From contig JFHF01000042.1 in the NCBI GenBank assembly GCA_000648925.1, positions 1 to 64,000 on the forward strand: a DNA stretch of 64,000 nucleotides, in the 5' to 3' direction. The notes under the pieces were generated by a model. That model did not search any database. It was not told the origin of the DNA and was given only the letters and a program-made list of their open reading frames with translations. This document shows, in pieces, positions 25,432 to 33,111 of this stretch (position 1 is the first letter of the stretch; each line of letters opens with the position of its first letter). The DNA is from Caballeronia jiangsuensis. GTDB lineage: Bacteria > Pseudomonadota > Gammaproteobacteria > Burkholderiales > Burkholderiaceae. The translations under genes and the position numbers were made by a program.

Positions 25432-25442
25432 CGGTCAGACCG
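25432..25442. promoter_or_regulatory. Second GGTCNGACC site, upstream of the GntR gene
   Basis: CGGTCAGACCG is a perfect palindrome with the same GGTC-N-GACC core as the dctA-side site, 21 bases before the regulator's start codon. It is a plausible autoregulatory site. Confidence 0.5.
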
Positions 25443-25462
25443 GCCAATACTGTTTTCTTCCT

Positions 25463-26155
25463 ATGAAAAACGTCCCGCATACCGTGACCGACGCCGCGAT
25501 CGCGACCATCCGCGAGCGCATCGAATCGAGCATGTACCCGGTCGGGAGCTTGCTGCCGGCGCAAAGGCAACTATCCGAGGAACTGTCGATCAGCAGGGCA
25601 TCGCTGCGCGAGGCGCTTTCGACGCTCGAAGCGCTCGGCATGCTGCATATCCGGCCGGGCAAGGGTGTGTACGTCAACAACGCGCAGGCGAGCACCGCGC
25701 ATCCGTGGCGCTTCGCGGATCAGGCATCGCTGCCCGACACGTATCAGATGCGCTTCGCGCTGGAAGGATTCGTCGCGCGGCTCGCGGCGCATTCGATCGG
25801 CGATTCGGACATCGACTGGCTCGACGACAATCTCGATTCGCTGCACGGGGCGCTAACGGAATCGGCGCTCGAGGAAGCCGCGCAACTGGACTTCGCGTTC
25901 CACATGCGCATCGTGAGTCTCGCGGGAAACGCGGCGATCGAATCGATCCTGCGCGGCAGCGCCGACATCATGAAGGAGAGCCAGCGTCTGCCGTTTTATC
26001 GGCGCGAACTGGTGCTGTCGACGTATCACGAGCACGCGATCATCATCGAAGCGTTGAAGGCGCGCGACGGAGAGAAGGCCGGCCGCGCGATCGAAGGGCA
26101 CATCGTCAATGCGGCGCAGCGCGCGGGCGTGCATTTTCCTGTGCCGAACAGATAA
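25463..26155 (+). CDS. GntR-family regulator, FCD (FadR-like) subclass
   Basis: 230 residues. The N-terminal winged helix-turn-helix spans about 10-75 (VGSLLPAQRQLSEELSISRASLREALSTLEALGMLHIRPGKGVYV). The C-terminal FCD effector domain (about 90-220) has the expected Asp, His and His residues in LDFAFHMRIVSLAGN and TYHEHAIIIEAL. It is divergent from dctA-alc-allA, and two GGTCNGACC palindromes lie between them, so it most likely controls that unit, probably as a repressor released by an organic acid. The ligand is unknown. Confidence 0.88.
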   Translation: MKNVPHTVTDAAIATIRERIESSMYPVGSLLPAQRQLSEELSISRASLREALSTLEALGMLHIRPGKGVYVNNAQASTAHPWRFADQASLPDTYQMRFALEGFVARLAAHSIGDSDIDWLDDNLDSLHGALTESALEEAAQLDFAFHMRIVSLAGNAAIESILRGSADIMKESQRLPFYRRELVLSTYHEHAIIIEALKARDGEKAGRAIEGHIVNAAQRAGVHFPVPNR

Positions 26156-26266
26156 AGCACGGCACTTCCCGATGGGTTCGCGGTCTCAGCAAGGGCCGTG
26201 CGTGATGGAGGTTTCTATCCGCTTGCGCTGCCCTGCAATTGGCGAACATCAAGAGGAGCAGCGTCG

Positions 26267-26656
26267 ATGGACATGCAACAACTCGTTTCGGAATTTCTAT
26301 CCTCGGAGCACGGCGCGCAAGCCACACAAGCGCTGACCGACCAGGGCTTCAGCCCCGAAGACAGCCAGCAAATGCTCGGCACCGCAGCGGAAACCGCGCA
26401 CGCGCACGCCGAAGAGCAGAGTCAGGGCTTGCTGGGCGATCATCCCGGCAAAAGCTTCTTCGCCGCGTTCGCCGCAGGACTCGTGCGGGGCGACGGCTTT
26501 CTGAAATCGATGGAAGAAGGTGGCGAAGGCGTACTCACGGGGCGCATCGCCGAATCGATCGCGGCGCGCATGGGAATCGATCCCGGCACGGCAGCCACGG
26601 TTGCGGCAGCGGCGACGCCGTACGTCGTGTCGTTCCTGCGGGAGAAGCTGGCCTAA
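26267..26656 (+). CDS. Small conserved helical protein, DUF937/YidB-like in style
   Basis: 129 residues, almost wholly helical, no signal peptide. The N-terminal part (QQLVSEFLSSEHGAQATQALTDQGFSPEDSQQMLG) and the C-terminal part (GRIAESIAARMGIDPGTAATVAAAATPYVVSFLREKL) resemble the helical repeats of DUF937/YidB-type proteins. I am not certain of that assignment and know no function. The ATG at 26267 has AGAGGAG upstream. It stands alone, 111 bases after the GntR gene, and converges on gap across a shared terminator. Confidence 0.65.
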   Translation: MDMQQLVSEFLSSEHGAQATQALTDQGFSPEDSQQMLGTAAETAHAHAEEQSQGLLGDHPGKSFFAAFAAGLVRGDGFLKSMEEGGEGVLTGRIAESIAARMGIDPGTAATVAAAATPYVVSFLREKLA

Positions 26657-26684
26657 AGCAGTAACGCAGACCGAAGCACCAAAA

Positions 26685-26712
26685 ACAAAGCCGCTCCGAA
26701 GAGCGGCTTTGT
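26685..26712. terminator. Bidirectional terminator between the helical-protein gene and gap
   Basis: ACAAAGCCGCTC, loop CGAA, then the exact complement, with A-rich sequence on the left (a T-run when read on the minus strand) and TCGTTT on the right. It serves both converging genes. Confidence 0.88.
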
Positions 26713-26741
26713 CGTTTCAGCGGGCTGAAACCTGCGTCGCC

Positions 26742-27752
26742 TTACTTGGCGTTGGCAAGCGCGACAGCCGTATCCAGCATGCGGTTCGAGAAGCCCCACT
26801 CGTTGTCGTACCAGCTCGACACCTTCACGAGACGGCCCGACACCTTCGTGAGCGTGGAATCGAACGTCGACGAAGCCGGGTTGTGGTTGTAGTCGATGGA
26901 TACGAGCGGCGCATCGTTGTAGCCGAGCACGCCCTTCAGCGCGCCTTCCGACGCTTCCTTCATGATCTTGTTGACTTCCTCGACCGTCGTGTCGCGCGCG
27001 GCGATGAACGACAGATCGACCACCGACACGTTGATCGTCGGAACACGGATCGCGTAGCCATCCAGCTTGCCGTTCAGTTCCGGCAGCACGAGGCCGACCG
27101 CGGAAGCAGCGCCCGTCTTCGTCGGGATCTGGCTGTGCGTGGCCGAGCGCGCGCGGCGCAGGTCTTCGTGATACACGTCCGTCAGAACCTGATCGTTCGT
27201 GTAGGCGTGGATCGTGGTCATCAGGCCATTCACCAGACCGATCTTGTCGTTCAGCGGCTTGACCAAGGGAGCCAGGCAGTTCGTCGTGCACGATGCGTTC
27301 GAGATGACCGTGTCGGAAGCCTTCAGCACGTTGTGGTTCACGCCGTACACGATGGTCGCGTCCACATCCTTGCCGCCCGGCGCCGAGATGATGACCTTCT
27401 TCGCGCCGCCCTTGATGTGCGCGCTCGCCTTTTCCTTCGTCGTGAAGAAGCCCGTGCACTCCATCACCACGTCGACCTTCAGCTCGCCCCACGGCAGTTC
27501 CGCCGGGTTGCGGTTCGCCAGCACGCGGATCTTGTCGCCGTTGACGACGAGGTAATCGCCGTCCACCGACACTTCGCCCGGGAACTTGCCGTGCGCCGTG
27601 TCGTATTGCGTCAGGTGCGCGTTGGTCTTGGCATCGCCCAAGTCATTGATGGCGACGATCTCGATGTCATGCTTCTTGCCGTTCTCATAGAGGGCGCGCA
27701 GCGTGTTGCGGCCGATCCGGCCGTAGCCGTTGATTGCAACGCGAATCGTCAT
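26742..27752 (-). CDS. gap: Glyceraldehyde-3-phosphate dehydrogenase, type I
   Basis: 336 residues, standard length. It oxidises glyceraldehyde 3-phosphate to 1,3-bisphosphoglycerate. The Rossmann motif is INGYGRIGRN (7-16), the catalytic Cys155 lies in SNASCTTNC, and ATHSQIPTKTGAA and SWYDNEWGFSNRM complete the signature. It follows tkt on the same strand with a 49-base gap, a frequent tkt-gap pairing that joins the pentose phosphate and glycolytic routes. Confidence 0.98.
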   Translation of the reverse strand: MTIRVAINGYGRIGRNTLRALYENGKKHDIEIVAINDLGDAKTNAHLTQYDTAHGKFPGEVSVDGDYLVVNGDKIRVLANRNPAELPWGELKVDVVMECTGFFTTKEKASAHIKGGAKKVIISAPGGKDVDATIVYGVNHNVLKASDTVISNASCTTNCLAPLVKPLNDKIGLVNGLMTTIHAYTNDQVLTDVYHEDLRRARSATHSQIPTKTGAASAVGLVLPELNGKLDGYAIRVPTINVSVVDLSFIAARDTTVEEVNKIMKEASEGALKGVLGYNDAPLVSIDYNHNPASSTFDSTLTKVSGRLVKVSSWYDNEWGFSNRMLDTAVALANAK

Positions 27753-27801
27753 GGTCTATCTCCTTGGCTTAAAAAAAACCTTGCTTCGCTGAGATCAATG
27801 C

Positions 27802-29847
27802 TTACGCGGCGAGAACGGCCTTTGCCGTCTTGACCACGTTCTCCACCGTGAAGCCGAAATGCTTGAACAGCGCACCCGCCGGGGCCGATTCGCCGAACGT
27901 GTCGATGCCGACCACGCCGCCTTCGAGGCCCACGTACTTGCGCCAGAAATCCGTCACGCCCGCCTCGATCGCCACGCGCGCCACGCCCTTCGGCAGCACG
28001 CGCTCGCGGTATTCGGCGTCCTGCTTGTCGAAGACGTTCGTGCAGGGCATCGACACGATACGCGCGCCGATGCCGTCCTTCGCCAGCGCCTCGACCGCTT
28101 CCATCGCGAGCTGCACTTCCGAGCCGGTCGCGATGAGGATGATCTTGCGCGCGGGGATGTCGTCGTTCCAGTCGCGCAGTACGTAGCCGCCCTTCGCGAT
28201 GTTGGCGATCTGAATGTCGTTGCGCGGCGAGAATTGCAGGTTCTGGCGGCTGAAGATCAGCGTCGACGGACCGTGATGCGCGATTGCATGCGTCCACGCG
28301 ACAGCCGTTTCGACGGTATCCGCCGGACGCCACGTCTGCAGATTCGGGATCAGGCGCAGGCTGGACACGTGCTCGATCGACTGGTGCGTCGGACCGTCTT
28401 CACCGAGGCCGATGGAATCGTGCGTGTACACGAAGATCGAGCGCGACTTCATCAGCGCGGCGACGCGCAGCGCGTTGCGGCTGTAGTCCGAGAACGTCAG
28501 GAACGTGCCGCCGAACGGACGATAGCCGCCGTGCAGCGCGATGCCGTTGATGGCCGCGCTCATGCCGAACTCGCGCACGCCGTAATTGATGTGATTGCCC
28601 CACTGGATGCCCGAAGGATTCGCGTTTTCCGCGTCTCCTGCGGCACGCACCGCTTTGGAAGCCTTCCAGTTGGTGAGGTTCGAGCCGGTCAGGTCGGCCG
28701 AGCCGCCGAGCAGTTCCGGCAGCGCTGCCGCGAGACCTTCGATCGTGTTTTGCGACGCCTTGCGAGTCGCGACCGTTTCGCCCTTCTGGTTCGCATCCTC
28801 GATGATCTTAGCGGCCGCTTCCGCCCAGTTCGCCGGCAACTCACCGCTCATGCGGCGCGCGAATTCGGCGCCTTCGCCGGCGTACTTCGCCTTGTATGCG
28901 TCGAATGCCTTGTTCCACTCGGCTTCGGCGTGCGTGCCTTGTTCCTTCGCGTCCCACGCCGCATATACTTCCTGCGGAATTTCGAACGGACCATAGTTCC
29001 AGCCGATGGCCGCGCGCGTCGCCGCGATTTCCTTGTCGCCGAGCGGCGCGCCGTGCGCGTCGTGACCGCCCGCCTTCGTCGGCGCGCCCTTGCCGATGAC
29101 CGTGCGGCAGCAGATCAAAGTGGGTTTGTCCGACTTCTTCGCGGCGGCGATGGCGGCATCAACCGCATCGACGTTGTGGCCGTCCACCGCGCGGATCACG
29201 TTCCAGCCGTAGGCTTCGAAGCGCTTCGGCGTGTCGTCGTGGAACCAGTGCTCGACGTGGCCATCGATCGAGATGCCGTTGTCGTCGTAAAGCGCGATCA
29301 GCTTGTTCAGCTTGAGCGTGCCTGCGAGCGAGCAGGCTTCGTGCGAAATGCCTTCCATCAGGCAGCCGTCGCCAAGGAACACGTACGTGTAATGATCGAC
29401 GATCTTCGCGTCAGCCTTGTTGAATTCAGCGGCGAGCAGCGCTTCGGCGAGCGCCATGCCGACCGCATTGCCGACGCCCTGGCCGAGCGGGCCGGTGGTC
29501 GTCTCGACGCCGGCCGTGATGCCGTATTCCGGATGTCCCGGCGTCTTCGAATGCAACTGGCGGAAGTTCTTCAGTTCGCTCATCGGCAGGTCGTAGCCGG
29601 TCAGGTGCAGGAGCGAATACAGCAGCATCGAACCGTGACCGTTCGACAGAACGAAACGGTCGCGATCGAACCAGTGCGGGTTCGTCGGGTTGTGCTTCAG
29701 ATGGCGCGACCACAGCGCGACGCCGATTTCGGCCATGCCCATCGGCATGCCGGGGTGACCGGAATTGGCTTGTTGAACGGCGTCCATGGCGAGCGCGCGG
29801 ATTGCGTTGGCCATGAGGGCGGTCTGGCTGGAGGTCGGGAGCGTCAT
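27802..29847 (-). CDS. tkt: Transketolase
   Basis: 681 residues. Thiamine diphosphate enzyme moving two-carbon units between sugar phosphates. N-terminal QQANSGHPGMPMGMAEIG, the diphosphate-binding GDGCLMEGISHEACSLAGTLKLNKLIALYDDN, and the pyrimidine-domain GEDGPTHQSIEHVSSLRLIPN are all intact. The Glu of REFGMSAAINGIALHGG is the expected cofactor-activating residue. A long (462-base) region without a gene lies upstream. Confidence 0.98.
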   Translation of the reverse strand: MTLPTSSQTALMANAIRALAMDAVQQANSGHPGMPMGMAEIGVALWSRHLKHNPTNPHWFDRDRFVLSNGHGSMLLYSLLHLTGYDLPMSELKNFRQLHSKTPGHPEYGITAGVETTTGPLGQGVGNAVGMALAEALLAAEFNKADAKIVDHYTYVFLGDGCLMEGISHEACSLAGTLKLNKLIALYDDNGISIDGHVEHWFHDDTPKRFEAYGWNVIRAVDGHNVDAVDAAIAAAKKSDKPTLICCRTVIGKGAPTKAGGHDAHGAPLGDKEIAATRAAIGWNYGPFEIPQEVYAAWDAKEQGTHAEAEWNKAFDAYKAKYAGEGAEFARRMSGELPANWAEAAAKIIEDANQKGETVATRKASQNTIEGLAAALPELLGGSADLTGSNLTNWKASKAVRAAGDAENANPSGIQWGNHINYGVREFGMSAAINGIALHGGYRPFGGTFLTFSDYSRNALRVAALMKSRSIFVYTHDSIGLGEDGPTHQSIEHVSSLRLIPNLQTWRPADTVETAVAWTHAIAHHGPSTLIFSRQNLQFSPRNDIQIANIAKGGYVLRDWNDDIPARKIILIATGSEVQLAMEAVEALAKDGIGARIVSMPCTNVFDKQDAEYRERVLPKGVARVAIEAGVTDFWRKYVGLEGGVVGIDTFGESAPAGALFKHFGFTVENVVKTAKAVLAA

Positions 29848-30309
29848 GTCGAGTCTGGGCAGGTCCTGAAATGATCCGCGATGCTTCTCTGGCAGTACTT
29901 CTCACACGAGCCGGACCCGCAGGACACAACGTTTTCAGGACCGGAACGACGAGAAACGACGAGGATCGGGAGGCCGTCATTCTAACAGACCGGTCCGATT
30001 GACACGCGCCTGTAAGGCGCCAGTCCGGTGCGGCCGGGCGTCCCGGCGCGCTGGCATGTTCCGTGCAAAACACCGTCGGCGATTTGCGGGAACCGCTGCG
30101 CGTCGCGTGCGTCGCAAGCGAAACAACTGTGTCACGAGATCGTGACAACGCGTGACATTACACGGTAACGCGCGCCGCCAACGGACGTTCATCCGGCGAA
30201 ATCCGTCCGGCGCGCCGACTTTTTGCAAGTTGCCTGCCGCTCCATTGTTCGTACGGCTTCATGGCAAAATGATTCCCCATGTGCAGCAAGGCTTCAAGGA
30301 GTGCTTTCG
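29848..30309. other. Intergenic region between tkt and the VOC gene
   Basis: No gene is seen. It should contain the tkt promoter (minus) and that of the VOC gene (plus). A GTCACGA-GA-TCGTGAC inverted repeat occupies 30131-30146, followed by another CGTGACA half-site at 30151. An A/T-richer patch sits around 29920-30000. I could not define promoter boxes. Confidence 0.45.
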
Positions 30310-30723
30310 ATGACCGACCCTCGCCCCGCCGACGTGCCCTGGCTGACTCCGTATCTCACCGTGCGCGACGCGCGCCTGAGCATCGCGTTCTACGAGAAGG
30401 CGCTCGGCTTCGCGGTGCGCGACAGCGTGAACGACGACGGCACTGTCATCCATGTCGAGATGACGTATCGCGGGCAGTTGATCGTGATGTTCGCGCCCGA
30501 AGGCGCATACGGTTCGCAGGCGCGCACGCCGAAGAGCGCGGGGCAGATGGCGCCGCAATCGTTCTATCTTTATGTCGATGACGTCGACGCCACTTTTCAG
30601 CAGGCGCTCGCCGTCGGCGCGAAGCCGCTCATCGAGCCGCAGGACCAGTTCTGGGGCGACCGCTTCGCGCAGTTCGAAGATCCGGACGGCTATCGCTGGG
30701 CGATCGCGCGGCATCTGCGCTGA
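30310..30723 (+). CDS. VOC-fold (glyoxalase/bleomycin-resistance-like) protein
   Basis: 137 residues built as one VOC module pair: PYLTVRDARLSIAFYEKALGFAVRD at the start and YLYVDDVDATFQQALAVGAKPLIEPQDQFWGDRFAQFEDPDGYRWAIA at the end, the latter close to PhnB-type members. The substrate cannot be told from sequence. AAGGAG lies before the ATG at 30310. It lies 63 bases before rsmE on the same strand. Confidence 0.85.
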   Translation: MTDPRPADVPWLTPYLTVRDARLSIAFYEKALGFAVRDSVNDDGTVIHVEMTYRGQLIVMFAPEGAYGSQARTPKSAGQMAPQSFYLYVDDVDATFQQALAVGAKPLIEPQDQFWGDRFAQFEDPDGYRWAIARHLR

Positions 30724-30786
30724 AGCGCCGCATCGCCGGCAGGCGTCACCACTATCCGCGGACAGAACGTTCGCGATCGACCATTC

Positions 30787-31524
30787 ATGCCACGTTTTCA
30801 TGTCGACGGTCCGCTCTTCGTGGGCCAAACCCTCTCTCTTCCCGATGACGTCGTGCGTCACGTGCAGGTGCTGCGCCTGCAAACCGGCGATCCGGTCACG
30901 CTCTTCGACGGCCTCGGCGGTGAGTATCGCGGCGAGCTGATCGATATCGCGAAGCGCGCCGCGACCGCGCGCATCGACGGACACAGCGATCGCGAAGCCG
31001 AGCCGCCGTATCGCCTGACGCTCGCGCAGGGCGTCGCAGGCGGCGACAAGATGGACTGGCTCATCGAGAAAGCGGTGGAACTGGGCGTGGCGGCCATCTC
31101 GCCGATCACGGCCGAGCGCGGTGTCGTGCGACTTTCCGGCGAACGCGCGCTCAAGCGCCAGGCGCACTGGCAGGCGCTTACGCGCGCAGCATGCGAGCAG
31201 TGCGGACGCAATCGCGTGCCCGATGTCGCGCCGCCACGCGATCTCCACGCCTGGCTCGCCGATCTCCCCGCCGCCACCGATGGCGAACTGCGCCTGCTGC
31301 TCTCGCCGCGCGCCGACGTGAGCTTCGCCTCCCTGCCGGCCGATGCGCCGCGCGGCTCGGTCACGTTGCTGATCGGACCGGAAGCGGGTTTCTCGCCCGG
31401 TGAAGAAAGCGCGATCATCGATGCGGGATTCTCCGCGCTCGGCCTCGGCCCGCGCGTGCTGCGCACGGAAACGGCCGGCATCGCGGTGCTCGCGGCGCTG
31501 GCCGCGCGTTGGGGTGGATGGTGA
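30787..31524 (+). CDS. rsmE: 16S rRNA (uracil1498-N3)-methyltransferase
   Basis: 245 residues. An N-terminal PUA-like domain (MPRFHVDGPL...VLRLQTGDPVTLFDGLGGEYRGEL) precedes a SPOUT methyltransferase domain with the knot signature LLIGPEAGFSPGEESAI and LGPRVLRTETAGIAVLA near the C-terminus. It methylates U1498 of 16S rRNA. A strong hairpin follows its stop codon. Confidence 0.95.
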   Translation: MPRFHVDGPLFVGQTLSLPDDVVRHVQVLRLQTGDPVTLFDGLGGEYRGELIDIAKRAATARIDGHSDREAEPPYRLTLAQGVAGGDKMDWLIEKAVELGVAAISPITAERGVVRLSGERALKRQAHWQALTRAACEQCGRNRVPDVAPPRDLHAWLADLPAATDGELRLLLSPRADVSFASLPADAPRGSVTLLIGPEAGFSPGEESAIIDAGFSALGLGPRVLRTETAGIAVLAALAARWGGW

Positions 31525-31548
31525 TCCGCACGGCGCACCCAAACGAAA

Positions 31549-31588
31549 ACAGCCCGATGGACGCGCGTCGCCGCGTCCATCGGGCTGT
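31549..31588. terminator. Bidirectional terminator between rsmE and the barstar gene
   Basis: ACAGCCCGATGGACGCG, a 6-base loop and the exact complement form a 17-bp stem, flanked by AAACGAAA on the left and TGCTTATTT on the right. It serves the converging rsmE and RNase-barstar transcripts. Confidence 0.85.
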
Positions 31589-31627
31589 TGCTTATTTCGA
31601 CTGGCGCGTTCGTGCCCGCTGCGCCGA

Positions 31628-32191
31628 TCAGACGAACGAATAGAACACGCGGAAAGCCACTTTCCTTTCGGCCCAGAATTCCGCCGCGTCGCGGAAGACG
31701 TCGAGCAGGACTTCGCGGCCTTCCTTATCGAATTTCTGCGCGATAGGCAGTTGTTCGAGCACGATCACGAAACCCGGCTGCGAGCCCGCCTTGTGGACGA
31801 GATCGGTGAGCGAATCGTAGAGCGCGTCGTAGTTCTTGCCAAAGTGCTTCGGAAACAGAAACGACGTGGCGATGGTCTCCAGCACTTCCTGCTTGCTCTG
31901 CGCCTGCCCGAGATACGCGTAGAGGAAATGCTGGCCAAGGCGGTTCGCCTCGTCCGCGAGATCCTGCACGCGGAACGCGCGAATCGACTGAACGATATTC
32001 GGCCGCACCGTGGCGAACATCGTTTCCGGATCCTCGTGCGGATGGGCCTCCTCCGGCCTTGTCTCGTCGTCGGGTCTGTTGTCGTGTTCTGTCATGCGTA
32101 GCCGCAGTACTCGCTGAAACAGGTTGCCATCGCCGGTGGCGAAAAGATCACTCGCGACGCTGTGGTCGTGCGCGTAGATGTTGTCGCTCAT
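31628..32191 (-). CDS. Barstar-family ribonuclease inhibitor with an N-terminal extension
   Basis: 187 residues. The last 95 align in style with barstar: FLFPKHFGKNYDALYDSLTDL corresponds to the LPEYYGENLDALWD helix of barstar, including the two Asp residues that bind the nuclease active site, and EVLLDVFRDAAEFWAERKVAFRVFYSF to the C-terminal strand. The first 90 residues (charged, with DDETRPEEAHPHEDPE) are additional to classical barstar. It is cytoplasmic with no signal, 16 bases downstream of the RNase gene, so it is presumably the immunity partner. An internal Met (MTEHDNRP) is a possible later start. Confidence 0.88.
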   Translation of the reverse strand: MSDNIYAHDHSVASDLFATGDGNLFQRVLRLRMTEHDNRPDDETRPEEAHPHEDPETMFATVRPNIVQSIRAFRVQDLADEANRLGQHFLYAYLGQAQSKQEVLETIATSFLFPKHFGKNYDALYDSLTDLVHKAGSQPGFVIVLEQLPIAQKFDKEGREVLLDVFRDAAEFWAERKVAFRVFYSFV

Positions 32192-32207
32192 GCCGTAAAT
32201 CCTGTAG

Positions 32208-32714
32208 TTAATCCGCAATCCGTTTGAAAGTGGCGTAGTGGTCGTCTGTGTAGTAGCAGTCATCGACCTGCTTCTTCGGGCCGCCGCACACGATCCGGCG
32301 CGCGCCGCGATCCCTCGCGCGAGGCGTGGGAACCGTGTATTCGTGGTAGTAGCCGCGTGGATGCCGCGGAAGCAAACGCTCGCGATTGCCGAACACGACG
32401 CCGTCCTTCTCGTAAGGGAATGGGCCACCCGTTTCGATCAGCCGCAAGGTCGCGACCGCCTGCCTCGGCAACTGCGCAATCTGGACGGTGGCCAGTCCGT
32501 CACGCTTGCGCTCGCCGGTCGCGTCCGGTTGCCGTACCTGCGTCTCCCGGACCGGTTCCGCTGGCGAGACCGGCGCCGCACTCGTGGACGCAACCGGTTC
32601 CTGACCGCCGCTTCGAGGTTCATCCTTGCCGCACGCGCCCAAAAGGACGCTCAGAGCGACGAAAAAGGAGAGTCCTCGCGCGCGTGTCACCAAACGGCTG
32701 CCCTCGCGTTGCAC
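32208..32714 (-). CDS. Secreted or lipid-anchored guanyl-specific ribonuclease (RNase Sa/barnase family)
   Basis: 168 residues from the GTG at 32714. An in-frame GTG at 32690 with GAGGG before it is perhaps the better start and gives 160. A signal with lipobox LLGAC (Cys28) suggests a lipoprotein. A Pro/Ala-rich linker to about 75 is followed by the nuclease domain: LPRQAVATLRLIETGGPFPYEKDGVVFGNRERLLP, GYYHEYTVPTP and YYTDDHYATFKRI. Catalytic residues by analogy with RNase Sa are Glu125, Arg140 and His159. It forms a two-gene unit with the barstar-like inhibitor. Its role could be RNA scavenging or competition with other cells; the sequence does not decide. Confidence 0.88.
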   Translation of the reverse strand: MQREGSRLVTRARGLSFFVALSVLLGACGKDEPRSGGQEPVASTSAAPVSPAEPVRETQVRQPDATGERKRDGLATVQIAQLPRQAVATLRLIETGGPFPYEKDGVVFGNRERLLPRHPRGYYHEYTVPTPRARDRGARRIVCGGPKKQVDDCYYTDDHYATFKRIAD

Positions 32715-33017
32715 CAGAATCCGGCGACCATGAAAGATGTAAGGGTATCGCTAATGACAGGGCGAAGCAACGTTGGGCGGAAAATCGGAATTTTTTTCTC
32801 AGTTTGGCGGAAGCCTGCCATTTCCGGCCGACATCCCCTTCGACAATTTAGCCCAAATCTGAGAGATTTTTATCTTGAACAGGATAATATTTTGCTCGTG
32901 GGATCTTGAAGCCTCTGGATGAGCCGCCTCACTCATCGCCAGCTTCACGGCATTGCGCTCCGCCGCCGATCCTGCGTTTCGCGGGTTAAAGCAGATGCCC
33001 CTCTGGCTTTTTCTCGG

Positions 33018-33049
33018 GCGTGCCGTGGACACACGGCACGCTTTTTTTT
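33018..33049 (+). terminator. Plus-strand Rho-independent terminator without an upstream gene
   Basis: GCGTGCCGTG, loop GACA, CACGGCACGC, then eight T residues: a textbook terminator on the plus strand. The nearest genes to its left are on the minus strand, so the transcript it ends is unknown. Confidence 0.75.
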
Positions 33050-33055
33050 CGCCCG

Positions 33056-33090
33056 GACAAAAAAACGCGGCGGGCAAGCCCGCCGCGTTT
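33056..33090 (-). terminator. Terminator of maeB
   Basis: AAACGCGGCGGGC and its exact complement are separated by two bases and followed on the minus strand by a run of T residues. It lies 22 bases after the maeB stop codon. Confidence 0.85.
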
Positions 33091-33111
33091 CATCGCTTAC
33101 CCAAGCCCCGA

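Larger units (their letters stand above)
32715..33111. other. Intergenic region between the RNase gene and maeB
   Basis: No protein gene is supported. The left part (32760-32900) is AT-rich and probably carries the RNase promoter (minus). The right part holds two opposed terminators, 33018-33049 (plus strand) and 33056-33090 (minus strand, for maeB). No plus-strand gene precedes the first one, which makes a small RNA between about 32890 and 33049 possible. Confidence 0.5.

Noticed and set aside
32799..33077. 92-codon minus-strand frame
   Set aside because: Runs across two terminators and has no ribosome site or recognisable sequence.
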